Source of the DNA: an uncultured Prevotella sp.
GTDB taxonomy: Bacteria > Bacteroidota > Bacteroidia > Bacteroidales > Bacteroidaceae
Length of the DNA: 64,000 nt
Direction of reading: 5' to 3'
NCBI GenBank assembly: GCA_900550365.1
Contig: URRR01000003.1
Coordinates: 80,512-144,511 of the forward strand
Part shown: positions 36,681 through 44,523 of the stretch, piece by piece
Layout of the letters: the number at the start of each line of letters is the position of its first letter
How positions within the stretch are numbered: position 1 is the stretch's first letter
Notes under the pieces: generated by a model
The model's input: only the letters and a program-made list of their open reading frames with translations
The model's database searches: none
What the model was told of the DNA's origin: nothing
Program-made: the position numbers and the translations under genes

Positions 36681-39494
36681 ATGAAGAAACTATTGATTTC
36701 AGCACTCATGCTGGCCTCTGTCGCAACTTCAGCGTCGGCTCAAGGCAGCGTCTACACGCAACGCCAATACCTAAGCGGACAAGGAAGTGACGACATGGTG
36801 CAGTGGGATTTCTATTGCACCGGTGGCAACAACTCGGGCAAGTGGACTAAAATCGGCGTGCCTTCGTGCTGGGAACTGCAGGGCTTCGGCACCTATCAGT
36901 ATGGCATGAAGTTCTATGGCAAGCCCTTTCCTGACGGCATTGCTGACGAGAAAGGTATGTACAAATATGAGTTTACTTTGCCTAAGGAATGGGAAAACCA
37001 CCACATCGACCTTGTGTTTGAAGGCTCGATGACCGACACTGAGGTGATGATAAACAAGCGGAAGGCAGGTTCGCTGCATCAGGGAGCTTTCTATCGCTTC
37101 ACTTACGACGTTACTGACCGCGTGTTTTTCGGTGATAAGAAAAACCTGCTTGAGGTAACCGTAAGCAAGGAAAGCACCAATAAGGGCGTAAATCTGGCTG
37201 AACGCCGCGCCGACTACTGGAACTTCGGCGGTATATTCCGCCCCGTTTTCATCGTCTGCAAACCTGCAATCAACATCGAACGCACGGCTATTGACGCCAA
37301 GGCAGATGGGTCGTTCAATGCTTACGTACTGCTCAATCATACGCTTGAAGGCGCCAAAGTGCGCACCACAATAAGTGACATGAGCGGCAAGAAGGTGGCC
37401 GAAAACACTACTAATGTGCGCCAGGGCAGCGACCATGCTGACGTGTCATTCAAGGTGAACAGCCCCAAACTGTGGAACGCAGAGACACCAAACCGCTATC
37501 AGGTAGCCTTCGCTCTGATTGATGCTGACGGCAAAACGCTGCACATAGAGCGTGACAAGTTCGGCTTCCGGACCATTGAGACACGTGCCGGTGACGGCCT
37601 TTATATCAACGGAAAGAAGGTAAACATACGCGGAGTGAACCGCCACAGCTTCTGGCCGGAAAGCGGACGCACGCTGAACAAGAAGCTCAACATTGCCGAC
37701 GTGGAGCTTATCAAGAGCATGAACATGAACGCCGTGCGCCTGTCTCACTATCCGGCAGACCCCGACTTCTATGATGCCTGCGACAGTCTCGGCCTCTACG
37801 TCATGAGCGAACTTAGCGGTTGGCACGGTCATCACGAGACTATCAACGGACAGAAACTTATCAAGGAGATGGTGACACGTGACGTAAACCATCCTTGCGT
37901 GATATGGTGGAGCAACGGAAACGAGAAGGGTTGGAACACCGAACTTGACGGAGAGTTCCACAAATGGGACATCCAGAAGCGCCCCGTTCTTCATCCCCAA
38001 GGCAACTTCGGAGGTTATGAGACAATGCATTACCGCTCTTACGGTGAAAGTGAAGAGTACATGCGCAAGCCCGAAATATTCATGCCTACGGAATTCCTGC
38101 ACGCCCTTTACGATGGCGGAGCTGGCGCGGGCCTGTATGATTATTGGGAACTGATGCGTTCATGGCCGCGCTGCGCCGGCGGATTTATCTGGGCTTATGC
38201 AGATGAAGGAGTAGTGCGCACCGACCTTAACAACATGATTGACAACGTAGGAAATTACGGAGCTGACGGCATTGTAGGGCCTCATCACGAGAAAGAGGGC
38301 AGCTATTACACCGTAAAACAAATCTGGAGCCCCGTGCAAGTGTCAATGCCTGATAACTTCAACGGCACGCTTAACGTTGAGAACCGTTACAACTTCTTGT
38401 CTCTCGACAAGTGTAAGTTTGATTATTCTTACGTGAAATACAACGGCGCGAACACTGAAATAATAAAGAAAGGAACTGTGAACGGTGCGGACATAGCCCC
38501 TGATTCAAAGGGAACTATCAGCATACCGACGGCTCCGGAAACAGCTGACGCTCTGAGCATAATGGCCACTGACCAATACGGAGAGGAACTGTTCACATGG
38601 GTTTTCAAGCTGAAAGATGCCGGCAATATATATAAAGGTGGCGCAAAAGGCAGCAAACCGACAATCAGCGGCAATACAGTGAAGGCTGGAGACGTGACCT
38701 ATACCTTCTCTGAAACTGACGGAACACTGGCTAAAGTGACAACCAGAAAAGGCGAATACAAGTTCAACGGCGGCCCGAAATTCTTCGCTTACCGCCGTGC
38801 GGACAGGTCTTTTGACCAGTTCTATAACCACGATGACCCTGAGGCTGAGAAGAAAAAAACGACTTATACAGAGTACACAGACCAAGGTAAGTTCGTCAGA
38901 TTAACAAGCAGTGACGGCACAAACGACACCATTGTGGTAACTGCCGAATACTCACTCGGCTCACTTCAGAAGGCAGAATGGCACATCGCGCCTGACGGCG
39001 GGGCACGTCTTGTCTATACATACTGCTTCAACGGCGTTGTAGATCTTATGGGAGTGAAGTTTGATTTGCCTGAATCTGATGTTGAAAGCAAGCAATGGCT
39101 CGGTCACGGTCCTTACCGTGTATGGAAGAACAGAGTGCACGGCCCGCAGCTTGGGATATGGAGCAACGACTACAACGACCCCGTTCCGGGTGAAAGTTTC
39201 ATTTATCCTGAGTTTAAAGGATACTTTGCCGGAGTGCAATGGATGAAACTTAATACAAAGACCGGCACCATAACGCTGCAGCCAGGAACTGATAAGGACT
39301 ACGTTGGTGTGTTCCAACCCAAAGACGGACGTGACCAACTGCTATACACACTGCCTGAAACCGGCATCAGCCTGATGCAGGTTATCCCGGCTGTACGCAA
39401 CAAGGTGAACACCACTGACCTCAACGGCCCGTCGGCTCTGCCTGTATGGGCACGCGGGACTTACACCGGTGAAGTAACAATACATTTTGAATAA
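36681..39494 (+). CDS. GH2 beta-glycosidase with C-terminal Bgal_small_N-like domain
   Basis: A second exported GH2 enzyme, with a signal peptide ending near TSASAQG (residue 22). Domains in order are jelly roll (IGVPSCWELQGFGTYQYG, residues 50-190), immunoglobulin-like, barrel (KVNIRGVNRHSFWPESGR), second immunoglobulin-like domain and a large terminal beta domain (about 690-937, LGHGPYRVWKNR). Acid/base is Glu415 (SNGNEKGW) and likely nucleophile Glu471 (MPTEFLHALYDG). The nucleophile context differs from the LacZ-like neighbour, which suggests another specificity such as galactoside with different linkage or a uronide; I cannot decide. Three bases separate its stop region from the GH106 gene, so they are cotranscribed. 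Confidence 0.85.
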   Translation: MKKLLISALMLASVATSASAQGSVYTQRQYLSGQGSDDMVQWDFYCTGGNNSGKWTKIGVPSCWELQGFGTYQYGMKFYGKPFPDGIADEKGMYKYEFTLPKEWENHHIDLVFEGSMTDTEVMINKRKAGSLHQGAFYRFTYDVTDRVFFGDKKNLLEVTVSKESTNKGVNLAERRADYWNFGGIFRPVFIVCKPAINIERTAIDAKADGSFNAYVLLNHTLEGAKVRTTISDMSGKKVAENTTNVRQGSDHADVSFKVNSPKLWNAETPNRYQVAFALIDADGKTLHIERDKFGFRTIETRAGDGLYINGKKVNIRGVNRHSFWPESGRTLNKKLNIADVELIKSMNMNAVRLSHYPADPDFYDACDSLGLYVMSELSGWHGHHETINGQKLIKEMVTRDVNHPCVIWWSNGNEKGWNTELDGEFHKWDIQKRPVLHPQGNFGGYETMHYRSYGESEEYMRKPEIFMPTEFLHALYDGGAGAGLYDYWELMRSWPRCAGGFIWAYADEGVVRTDLNNMIDNVGNYGADGIVGPHHEKEGSYYTVKQIWSPVQVSMPDNFNGTLNVENRYNFLSLDKCKFDYSYVKYNGANTEIIKKGTVNGADIAPDSKGTISIPTAPETADALSIMATDQYGEELFTWVFKLKDAGNIYKGGAKGSKPTISGNTVKAGDVTYTFSETDGTLAKVTTRKGEYKFNGGPKFFAYRRADRSFDQFYNHDDPEAEKKKTTYTEYTDQGKFVRLTSSDGTNDTIVVTAEYSLGSLQKAEWHIAPDGGARLVYTYCFNGVVDLMGVKFDLPESDVESKQWLGHGPYRVWKNRVHGPQLGIWSNDYNDPVPGESFIYPEFKGYFAGVQWMKLNTKTGTITLQPGTDKDYVGVFQPKDGRDQLLYTLPETGISLMQVIPAVRNKVNTTDLNGPSALPVWARGTYTGEVTIHFE

Positions 39495-39496
39495 CC

Positions 39497-42400
39497 ATGA
39501 AAAAACTTCTTTCCATAATCTTCGCATGCGCCGCTATGGCGTCTGCAACAGCGCAAAATACCATTCAGGAGACAACTCCTGAATGGTACAAGCGTTTTAT
39601 GTCGCCTGATGAAAAGACCGCTCCCTGGACCTTCTGGTACTGGATGTACGGGTGCGTTACTGACGAAGGTGTACGCCTTGACCTCAACTCCATGCATGAT
39701 GCAGGCATAAAAGGATGTTACCTTATGCCGATAAAAGACGTGAGTGACGGTCCTCAATACGAAGGCAAGGCACGCCAGTTGTCGCCCGAATGGTGGCGGA
39801 TGATTGACACTGCGTTCACCACCGCCGACAGTTTAGGCATGGAGATAGGCATCCATTTCTCTGACGGCTTCGCCCTCGGAGGCGGTCCCTGGATTACGCC
39901 AGAGGAGTCAATGCAACGCATCGTATGGTCTGATACTATCGTAGAAGGCGGCAAACAGGAAATAACATTGCCCCGCCCGGCTGGCCAACATGGATATTAT
40001 GAGGATATAACGACCTTCGCTTATCCTGCAGAATATTATGACCCGAGGAAACCTGAAGCATCAGTTGAATTTCCGTTCCGTGCCACCGAACCGTGCGATA
40101 TCATCATGTCATACGATGAGCCCTACACTCTGCGCAGCGTGGAAATCGTCACCGGAGGCAACAATTATCAGGCACACAGGTTCAAGGTCTATGCTTCCGA
40201 CGATGGAATGAATTACCGCTTTATTAGAGAAATAAGCCCCGCAAGACAAGGTTGGCAGAACACTGACGCTTACGCCACCTACGCGATACCCGCCACAACG
40301 GCACGTTTCTTCAAGTTCCACTGGACACCTGAGGGCAGCGACCCCGGCTCAGAAGACATGGATGCGGCAAAATGGAAACCGACATTAAAAATCGCCGGGC
40401 TTGTACTCGGTTCTGAGCCTGTCATCGACGGGTATGAAGGCAAATCAGGAAAGGTATGGCGCGTGTCTGAATATTTCCCCGTGGCAGACAACGAATGCCT
40501 GTCTCCTGACAAGCTGATAAACCTCACCGGCAAGCTGATTTCATCTGATTTTCTTGACAAACCGTTTTCTATCAACCTGCCGAAAGGCCGCTGGCACATT
40601 CTCCGTATAGGCCATACCACAACGGGACACGTCAACGCTACCGGTGGCGGAGGCCGCGGATTAGAGTGCGATAAGTTCTCACGTGCGGCAATAAAGAAGC
40701 AGTTTGACAACTGGTTTGCCAACATCTACAACCATATTCCGAAAGACATTGCCAAACGTGTGCTCACTAGAATACACGTCGACAGTTGGGAATGCGGCAG
40801 CCAGAACTGGAGCGACAACTTCGCCGAAGAGTTCAGATACCGCCGCGGTTACGACCTTACGCCGTGGCTTCCGCTTTACGCCGGCGTTCCGATTGCATCC
40901 TCGTCAAAGTCTGAGAAGGTGCTCCGTGACATCCGTCAGACTATCGCCGAACTGATAAACGATGTCTTCTTTGACGAAGTCTCGACACTCGGAAAGCAGT
41001 ATGGAGTTAAGTTCTCGGCCGAATGCGTCGCGCCGACAATGGTCAGCGACGGGCTCCTTCACTATCAGTATGCCGACTATCCGATGGGGGAATTCTGGCT
41101 TAACAGCCCCACTCACGACAAACTTAACGACATGCTTGACGCCGTAAGCGGTGCCCATATATACGGGAAAAACATCATACAGGCCGAAGGATTCACTGAA
41201 ATACGCGGCACATGGGATGAGGATTTTGCCCTGCTCAAACCTCTGCTCGACCGCAATTACTGTATCGGTATCAATGCAATAGTTTTCCATGTGAATGTTC
41301 TCAATCCCTGGACCGACCGCAAACCCGGCATGACACTTGACGGTATAGGCACGTTCTTCCAGCGGGACAACACGTGGTGGAGGGAAATGCCGGCCTTCAC
41401 AAGCTATATCTCACGCTGCCAGGCACTGCTGCAATACGGCCGCCCGGTCATCGACCTTGCCGTATATACCGGTGACGAGACGCCCCGCCGCTCAATTCTG
41501 CCTGAGCGTCTGATAACATCTCTGCCCGGCCTTTACAGCGAAGCTACGAAAGAACGCGAGCGCATCAGACTCGCAAACGTGGGCCAGCCGCTCGAGGTAA
41601 GCCCCGTGAAAGTAACCCACACGGCCAACATGACTAAGGCCGAGCACTGGGTTAATCCGCTGAGAGGTTACCGTTACGACTCGTTCAACCATGATGTCTT
41701 AGGCAAATCGCAGGTAAAGAACGGCCGTCTTGTCACTCCGGCAGGCACCGAATACTCTGCTCTCGTCATTCCGCAGGCAAGAAAGATGAACCCAGAGCGC
41801 GTCATTTCATGCTGGAACACCATTGACTCAATAGCCAAATGGGGCGTTCCTGTCATCCGTGAACCGTGGAAAGAGACCGACCTGACAAGCCTCGGAATAA
41901 AGAAAGACGTGGACATTCCTGAAGGCATCGACTTCACTCACCGCACAGCCGAGGGAGCTGACATCTACTTCCTGAGCAACCAGACCGACTCCACTATGAC
42001 CTTCTCGCCCGTTTTCAGGGCAGAAAGAGCCAACCGTTATCTGGCCGATGCCGTTACCGGAAAAGTCTACCTGGCCGGCAACAGCATTACTCTGCCCGTA
42101 GGAGGCTCAATATTTTATATTCTGTCTGACGACGCGATACCTGCCAAAGTGTCTGAAAAGCCCGTCATTAACACCACTTTATTGACATTGAGCAACAACA
42201 AGTGGAACGTCACTTTTGAGGAAACGGGCAAGAAAATGACCGTCAACAGCCTTTTCGACTGGAGCAAGTCTGACGCCAACGAAGTAAAATATTACTCCGG
42301 CCATGCCATATACAACACGTCGTTCCGCCTGAAACGCAAGCCTAAGGGACGCATAATGCTCGACCTCGGCGACGTTGAGAGCACCGCCACCGTTTATGTA

Positions 42401-42646
42401 AACGGCCGTAAATGCGGCACGGCATGGACTGCTCCGTATGCCGTCGACATAACCGACGCCGTAAAACGAGGCAACAACAGGCTGAAGATTGTCGTCGTAA
42501 ACACATGGGCCAACGCCCTGCAAGGCAACGATCTCGGCACTCCTCCGTTTGAAGGAATATGGACAAACGGCAAGTTCCGCCGCGCCGGAACAGAGCTTAT
42601 GCCTGCCGGACTGTTAGGTCCGGTGAGGATAACCGCCGGCTTTTAA
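39497..42646 (+). CDS. GH106 alpha-L-rhamnosidase
   Basis: Exported alpha-L-rhamnosidase. A signal peptide (MKKLLSIIFACAAMASATAQ) precedes the characteristic GH106 opening (APWTFWYWMYGCVTDEGVRLDLNSMHDAGI, of which the first part is diagnostic). The barrel continues with GMEIGIHFSDGFALGGGPWI and RIHVDSWECGSQNWSDNF, where acidic residues Asp and Glu are candidate catalytic or calcium ligands. NYCIGINAIVFHVN follows. C-terminal GH2-like beta domains (LDLGDVESTATVYVNGRKCGTAWTAPY) are typical of the family. At 1049 residues it has normal length. Characterised Bacteroides members act on rhamnogalacturonan II, which would fit a substrate with terminal rhamnose. It directly follows GH2 and precedes the esterase gene by 48 bases. 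Confidence 0.92.
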   Translation: MKKLLSIIFACAAMASATAQNTIQETTPEWYKRFMSPDEKTAPWTFWYWMYGCVTDEGVRLDLNSMHDAGIKGCYLMPIKDVSDGPQYEGKARQLSPEWWRMIDTAFTTADSLGMEIGIHFSDGFALGGGPWITPEESMQRIVWSDTIVEGGKQEITLPRPAGQHGYYEDITTFAYPAEYYDPRKPEASVEFPFRATEPCDIIMSYDEPYTLRSVEIVTGGNNYQAHRFKVYASDDGMNYRFIREISPARQGWQNTDAYATYAIPATTARFFKFHWTPEGSDPGSEDMDAAKWKPTLKIAGLVLGSEPVIDGYEGKSGKVWRVSEYFPVADNECLSPDKLINLTGKLISSDFLDKPFSINLPKGRWHILRIGHTTTGHVNATGGGGRGLECDKFSRAAIKKQFDNWFANIYNHIPKDIAKRVLTRIHVDSWECGSQNWSDNFAEEFRYRRGYDLTPWLPLYAGVPIASSSKSEKVLRDIRQTIAELINDVFFDEVSTLGKQYGVKFSAECVAPTMVSDGLLHYQYADYPMGEFWLNSPTHDKLNDMLDAVSGAHIYGKNIIQAEGFTEIRGTWDEDFALLKPLLDRNYCIGINAIVFHVNVLNPWTDRKPGMTLDGIGTFFQRDNTWWREMPAFTSYISRCQALLQYGRPVIDLAVYTGDETPRRSILPERLITSLPGLYSEATKERERIRLANVGQPLEVSPVKVTHTANMTKAEHWVNPLRGYRYDSFNHDVLGKSQVKNGRLVTPAGTEYSALVIPQARKMNPERVISCWNTIDSIAKWGVPVIREPWKETDLTSLGIKKDVDIPEGIDFTHRTAEGADIYFLSNQTDSTMTFSPVFRAERANRYLADAVTGKVYLAGNSITLPVGGSIFYILSDDAIPAKVSEKPVINTTLLTLSNNKWNVTFEETGKKMTVNSLFDWSKSDANEVKYYSGHAIYNTSFRLKRKPKGRIMLDLGDVESTATVYVNGRKCGTAWTAPYAVDITDAVKRGNNRLKIVVVNTWANALQGNDLGTPPFEGIWTNGKFRRAGTELMPAGLLGPVRITAGF

Positions 42647-42694
42647 CCATAAAGGGACATCTATACATTCTTTATAAAAATACAATCAAGAGAT

Positions 42695-44098
42695 ATGAAA
42701 AAGTCATTATTCTTACTGACTGCCCTGCTTGCAGCAACAAGCATGAGCGCAAAAGTATCGTTGCCGAAGATGTTTGCCGACGGCATGGTAATGCAACGCG
42801 AGACCAACGCCAACCTATGGGGCACGGCAAACGCGTCTGCAACGGTGAAGATAACAACTTCGTGGGACGGCAAGACGTACAGCGTAAAAGCCGGAAAGGA
42901 CGGCAAATGGAAAACATCCGTGCAGACTCCTAAGGCCGGCGGACCGTATAAGATAACGCTGACCGACGGCGAACAGACCGTGCTCGACAACATCCTTATC
43001 GGCGAACTGTGGCTCTGCTCCGGCCAGAGCAACATGGAAATGCCGATGAAAGGCTTCAAGAACCAGCCCGTAGAGAACGCTGTTGAGGACGTGATGCACA
43101 GCACTGACGACGCGCTCCGCCTCTTTACGGTGAAGCGTAACAGCAAGTTCGCACCCGTAGACACAGTAAGCGGCTCGTGGAAGGCCGCCTGTCCGGCCTC
43201 TGTACGTGAGTTCAGCGCAACTGCCTACTACTTCGGCCGCGAGCTGCGCCGCATGCTCGGTGTGCCCGTAGGCCTTATCGTTACGTCATGGGGCGGCTCG
43301 GCATGCGAGGCCTGGATGAAAGCCGACTGGCTGAAGGCTTTTCCTGACGCAAAGATTCCTGCCTCGGAGAAAGACATAAAGTCAAAAAACCGCACTCCGA
43401 CGGTGCTTTACAACGGCATGCTTCATCCCCTTATCGGCGTTACGATGCGCGGTGTTATCTGGTATCAGGGCGAAGACAACGTGCCCCGTTACAAGACTTA
43501 CGCCGATATGATGGCTGCAATGGTAAAGGGCTGGCGCGCCGAATGGGGACAGGGAGACTTCCCGTTCTACTTCTGCCAGATAGCTCCTTATGATTACAGC
43601 ATTATCAACTGGACCGTAAACAGTGCCCTGCTGCGCGAACAGCAGTCGAAGGCAGAGCTGATGATACCTAACTCTGGCATGGCCGTTCTTATGGACGCGG
43701 GCCTCGAATACGGCATACATCCACGCAAAAAGAACCTTGCCGGACTGCGCCTCGCACTGCTCGCGCTAAACAAGACGTATGGCATTGAGGGCCTGAAAGC
43801 CGAAAGTGCTTACTACAAGGACGTGGAGTTTAAGAACGACACAGCCGTTGTTCGCTTCGAGCGTGCCGACATGTGGGTGTACGGACGCAACGGCTTGAAG
43901 AGTGATTTGTTTGAAGTTGCAGGCGAAGACCGCGTGTTCCATCCTGCAAAAGCATGGATTGAGCGCAGCAAAGTGTACGTTAAGAGCGATGCCGTGGCTC
44001 ATCCCGTGGCCGTGCGCTACGCCTTCAAGGACTGGGCTGACGGCGACCTTTACTGCGACGGTCTGCCTGTAAGCTCGTTCCGTACGGACAACTGGTAA
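42695..44098 (+). CDS. Sialate O-acetylesterase-like SGNH carbohydrate esterase
   Basis: Probably removes acetyl groups from the glycan so exo-glycosidases can proceed. The signal peptide ends near residue 19 (TSMSAKV). An immunoglobulin-like insert (about 25-95) precedes the SGNH core. The catalytic Ser112 lies in GQSNMEMP (block I), an oxyanion Gly in WGGSACEAW, and the usual WYQGEDN motif occurs near residue 253. The likely catalytic His342 is in GIHPRKK. The family (SASA/DUF303) covers esterases acting on plant glycans as well as sialic acids, and with these neighbours a xylan or pectin acetylesterase is more likely than a sialate esterase. It is the last gene of its block. Confidence 0.85.
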   Translation: MKKSLFLLTALLAATSMSAKVSLPKMFADGMVMQRETNANLWGTANASATVKITTSWDGKTYSVKAGKDGKWKTSVQTPKAGGPYKITLTDGEQTVLDNILIGELWLCSGQSNMEMPMKGFKNQPVENAVEDVMHSTDDALRLFTVKRNSKFAPVDTVSGSWKAACPASVREFSATAYYFGRELRRMLGVPVGLIVTSWGGSACEAWMKADWLKAFPDAKIPASEKDIKSKNRTPTVLYNGMLHPLIGVTMRGVIWYQGEDNVPRYKTYADMMAAMVKGWRAEWGQGDFPFYFCQIAPYDYSIINWTVNSALLREQQSKAELMIPNSGMAVLMDAGLEYGIHPRKKNLAGLRLALLALNKTYGIEGLKAESAYYKDVEFKNDTAVVRFERADMWVYGRNGLKSDLFEVAGEDRVFHPAKAWIERSKVYVKSDAVAHPVAVRYAFKDWADGDLYCDGLPVSSFRTDNW

Positions 44099-44190
44099 AC
44101 GTCTTATAACAACAGAAAAACGCCTATCTGCAGCTGACTGTTTGTGCGTTTTATAATGCATTGACATTCAGCCAGTTACATACAGCTGCA

Positions 44191-44275
44191 CAAAAGGCCA
44201 CCTTTTGCGTTGTAAAAGACCGTCTTTTGAAAGACAAAAGGCCGTCTTTTGCACGGTAAAAGGTGGCCTTTTACA
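44191..44275. repeat. A4/T4 palindromic intergenic element, copy 6
   Basis: Four well-preserved units are present: AAAAGGCCACCTTTT (44192), AAAAGACCGTCTTTT (44214), AAAAGGCCGTCTTTT (about 44236) and AAAAGGTGGCCTTTT (about 44258). Units 1 and 4 are exact reverse complements, and units 2 and 3 are nearly so, allowing a nested cruciform or long hairpin. Confidence 0.88.
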
Positions 44276-44416
44276 ATTATGATATCATGCTGCAGTATGC
44301 CAGCCGGCCACTCCGACATACTCTGAAGGGCCTCAGGCATACAGCCGGAGGTTGTCAGCAAGCCTGTAAATCATCTTTATTTTTTGAGCTTTCGACTATA
44401 TTTTTATTAACAACAC

Positions 44417-44447
44417 TCTGACAGTAAGGTATAAATTCGTATTTTTG
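44417..44447 (+). promoter_or_regulatory. Bacteroidetes-type promoter upstream of the DUF5703 gene
   Basis: The -7 box TATTTTTG (44440-44447) matches TAnnTTTG exactly. The -33 box TCTG (44417-44420) has one mismatch to TTTG, with a 19-base spacer. It lies downstream of palindromic element 6, supporting a new transcript starting here. Confidence 0.6.
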
Positions 44448-44523
44448 CGGAAATTATCCGACCTTAATTTAAAATGCGGAAACATGCCGCTTAACATACA
44501 ACAGAGTCTTTACCTAAATAACA

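Larger units (their letters stand above)
44099..44523. other. Intergenic region between the esterase and DUF5703 genes
   Basis: No gene is visible. It contains the sixth palindromic element (44191-44275) with a flanking TTGACATTCAGCCAGTTA (44161-44178), then an unstructured stretch, then a promoter-like segment (TCTG 44417-44420 and TATTTTTG 44440-44447) and a 76-base leader. Confidence 0.6.

Noticed and set aside
42559..42933. 125-codon plus-strand frame across the GH106/esterase junction
   Set aside because: It overlaps both real genes out of frame and has no recognisable features.
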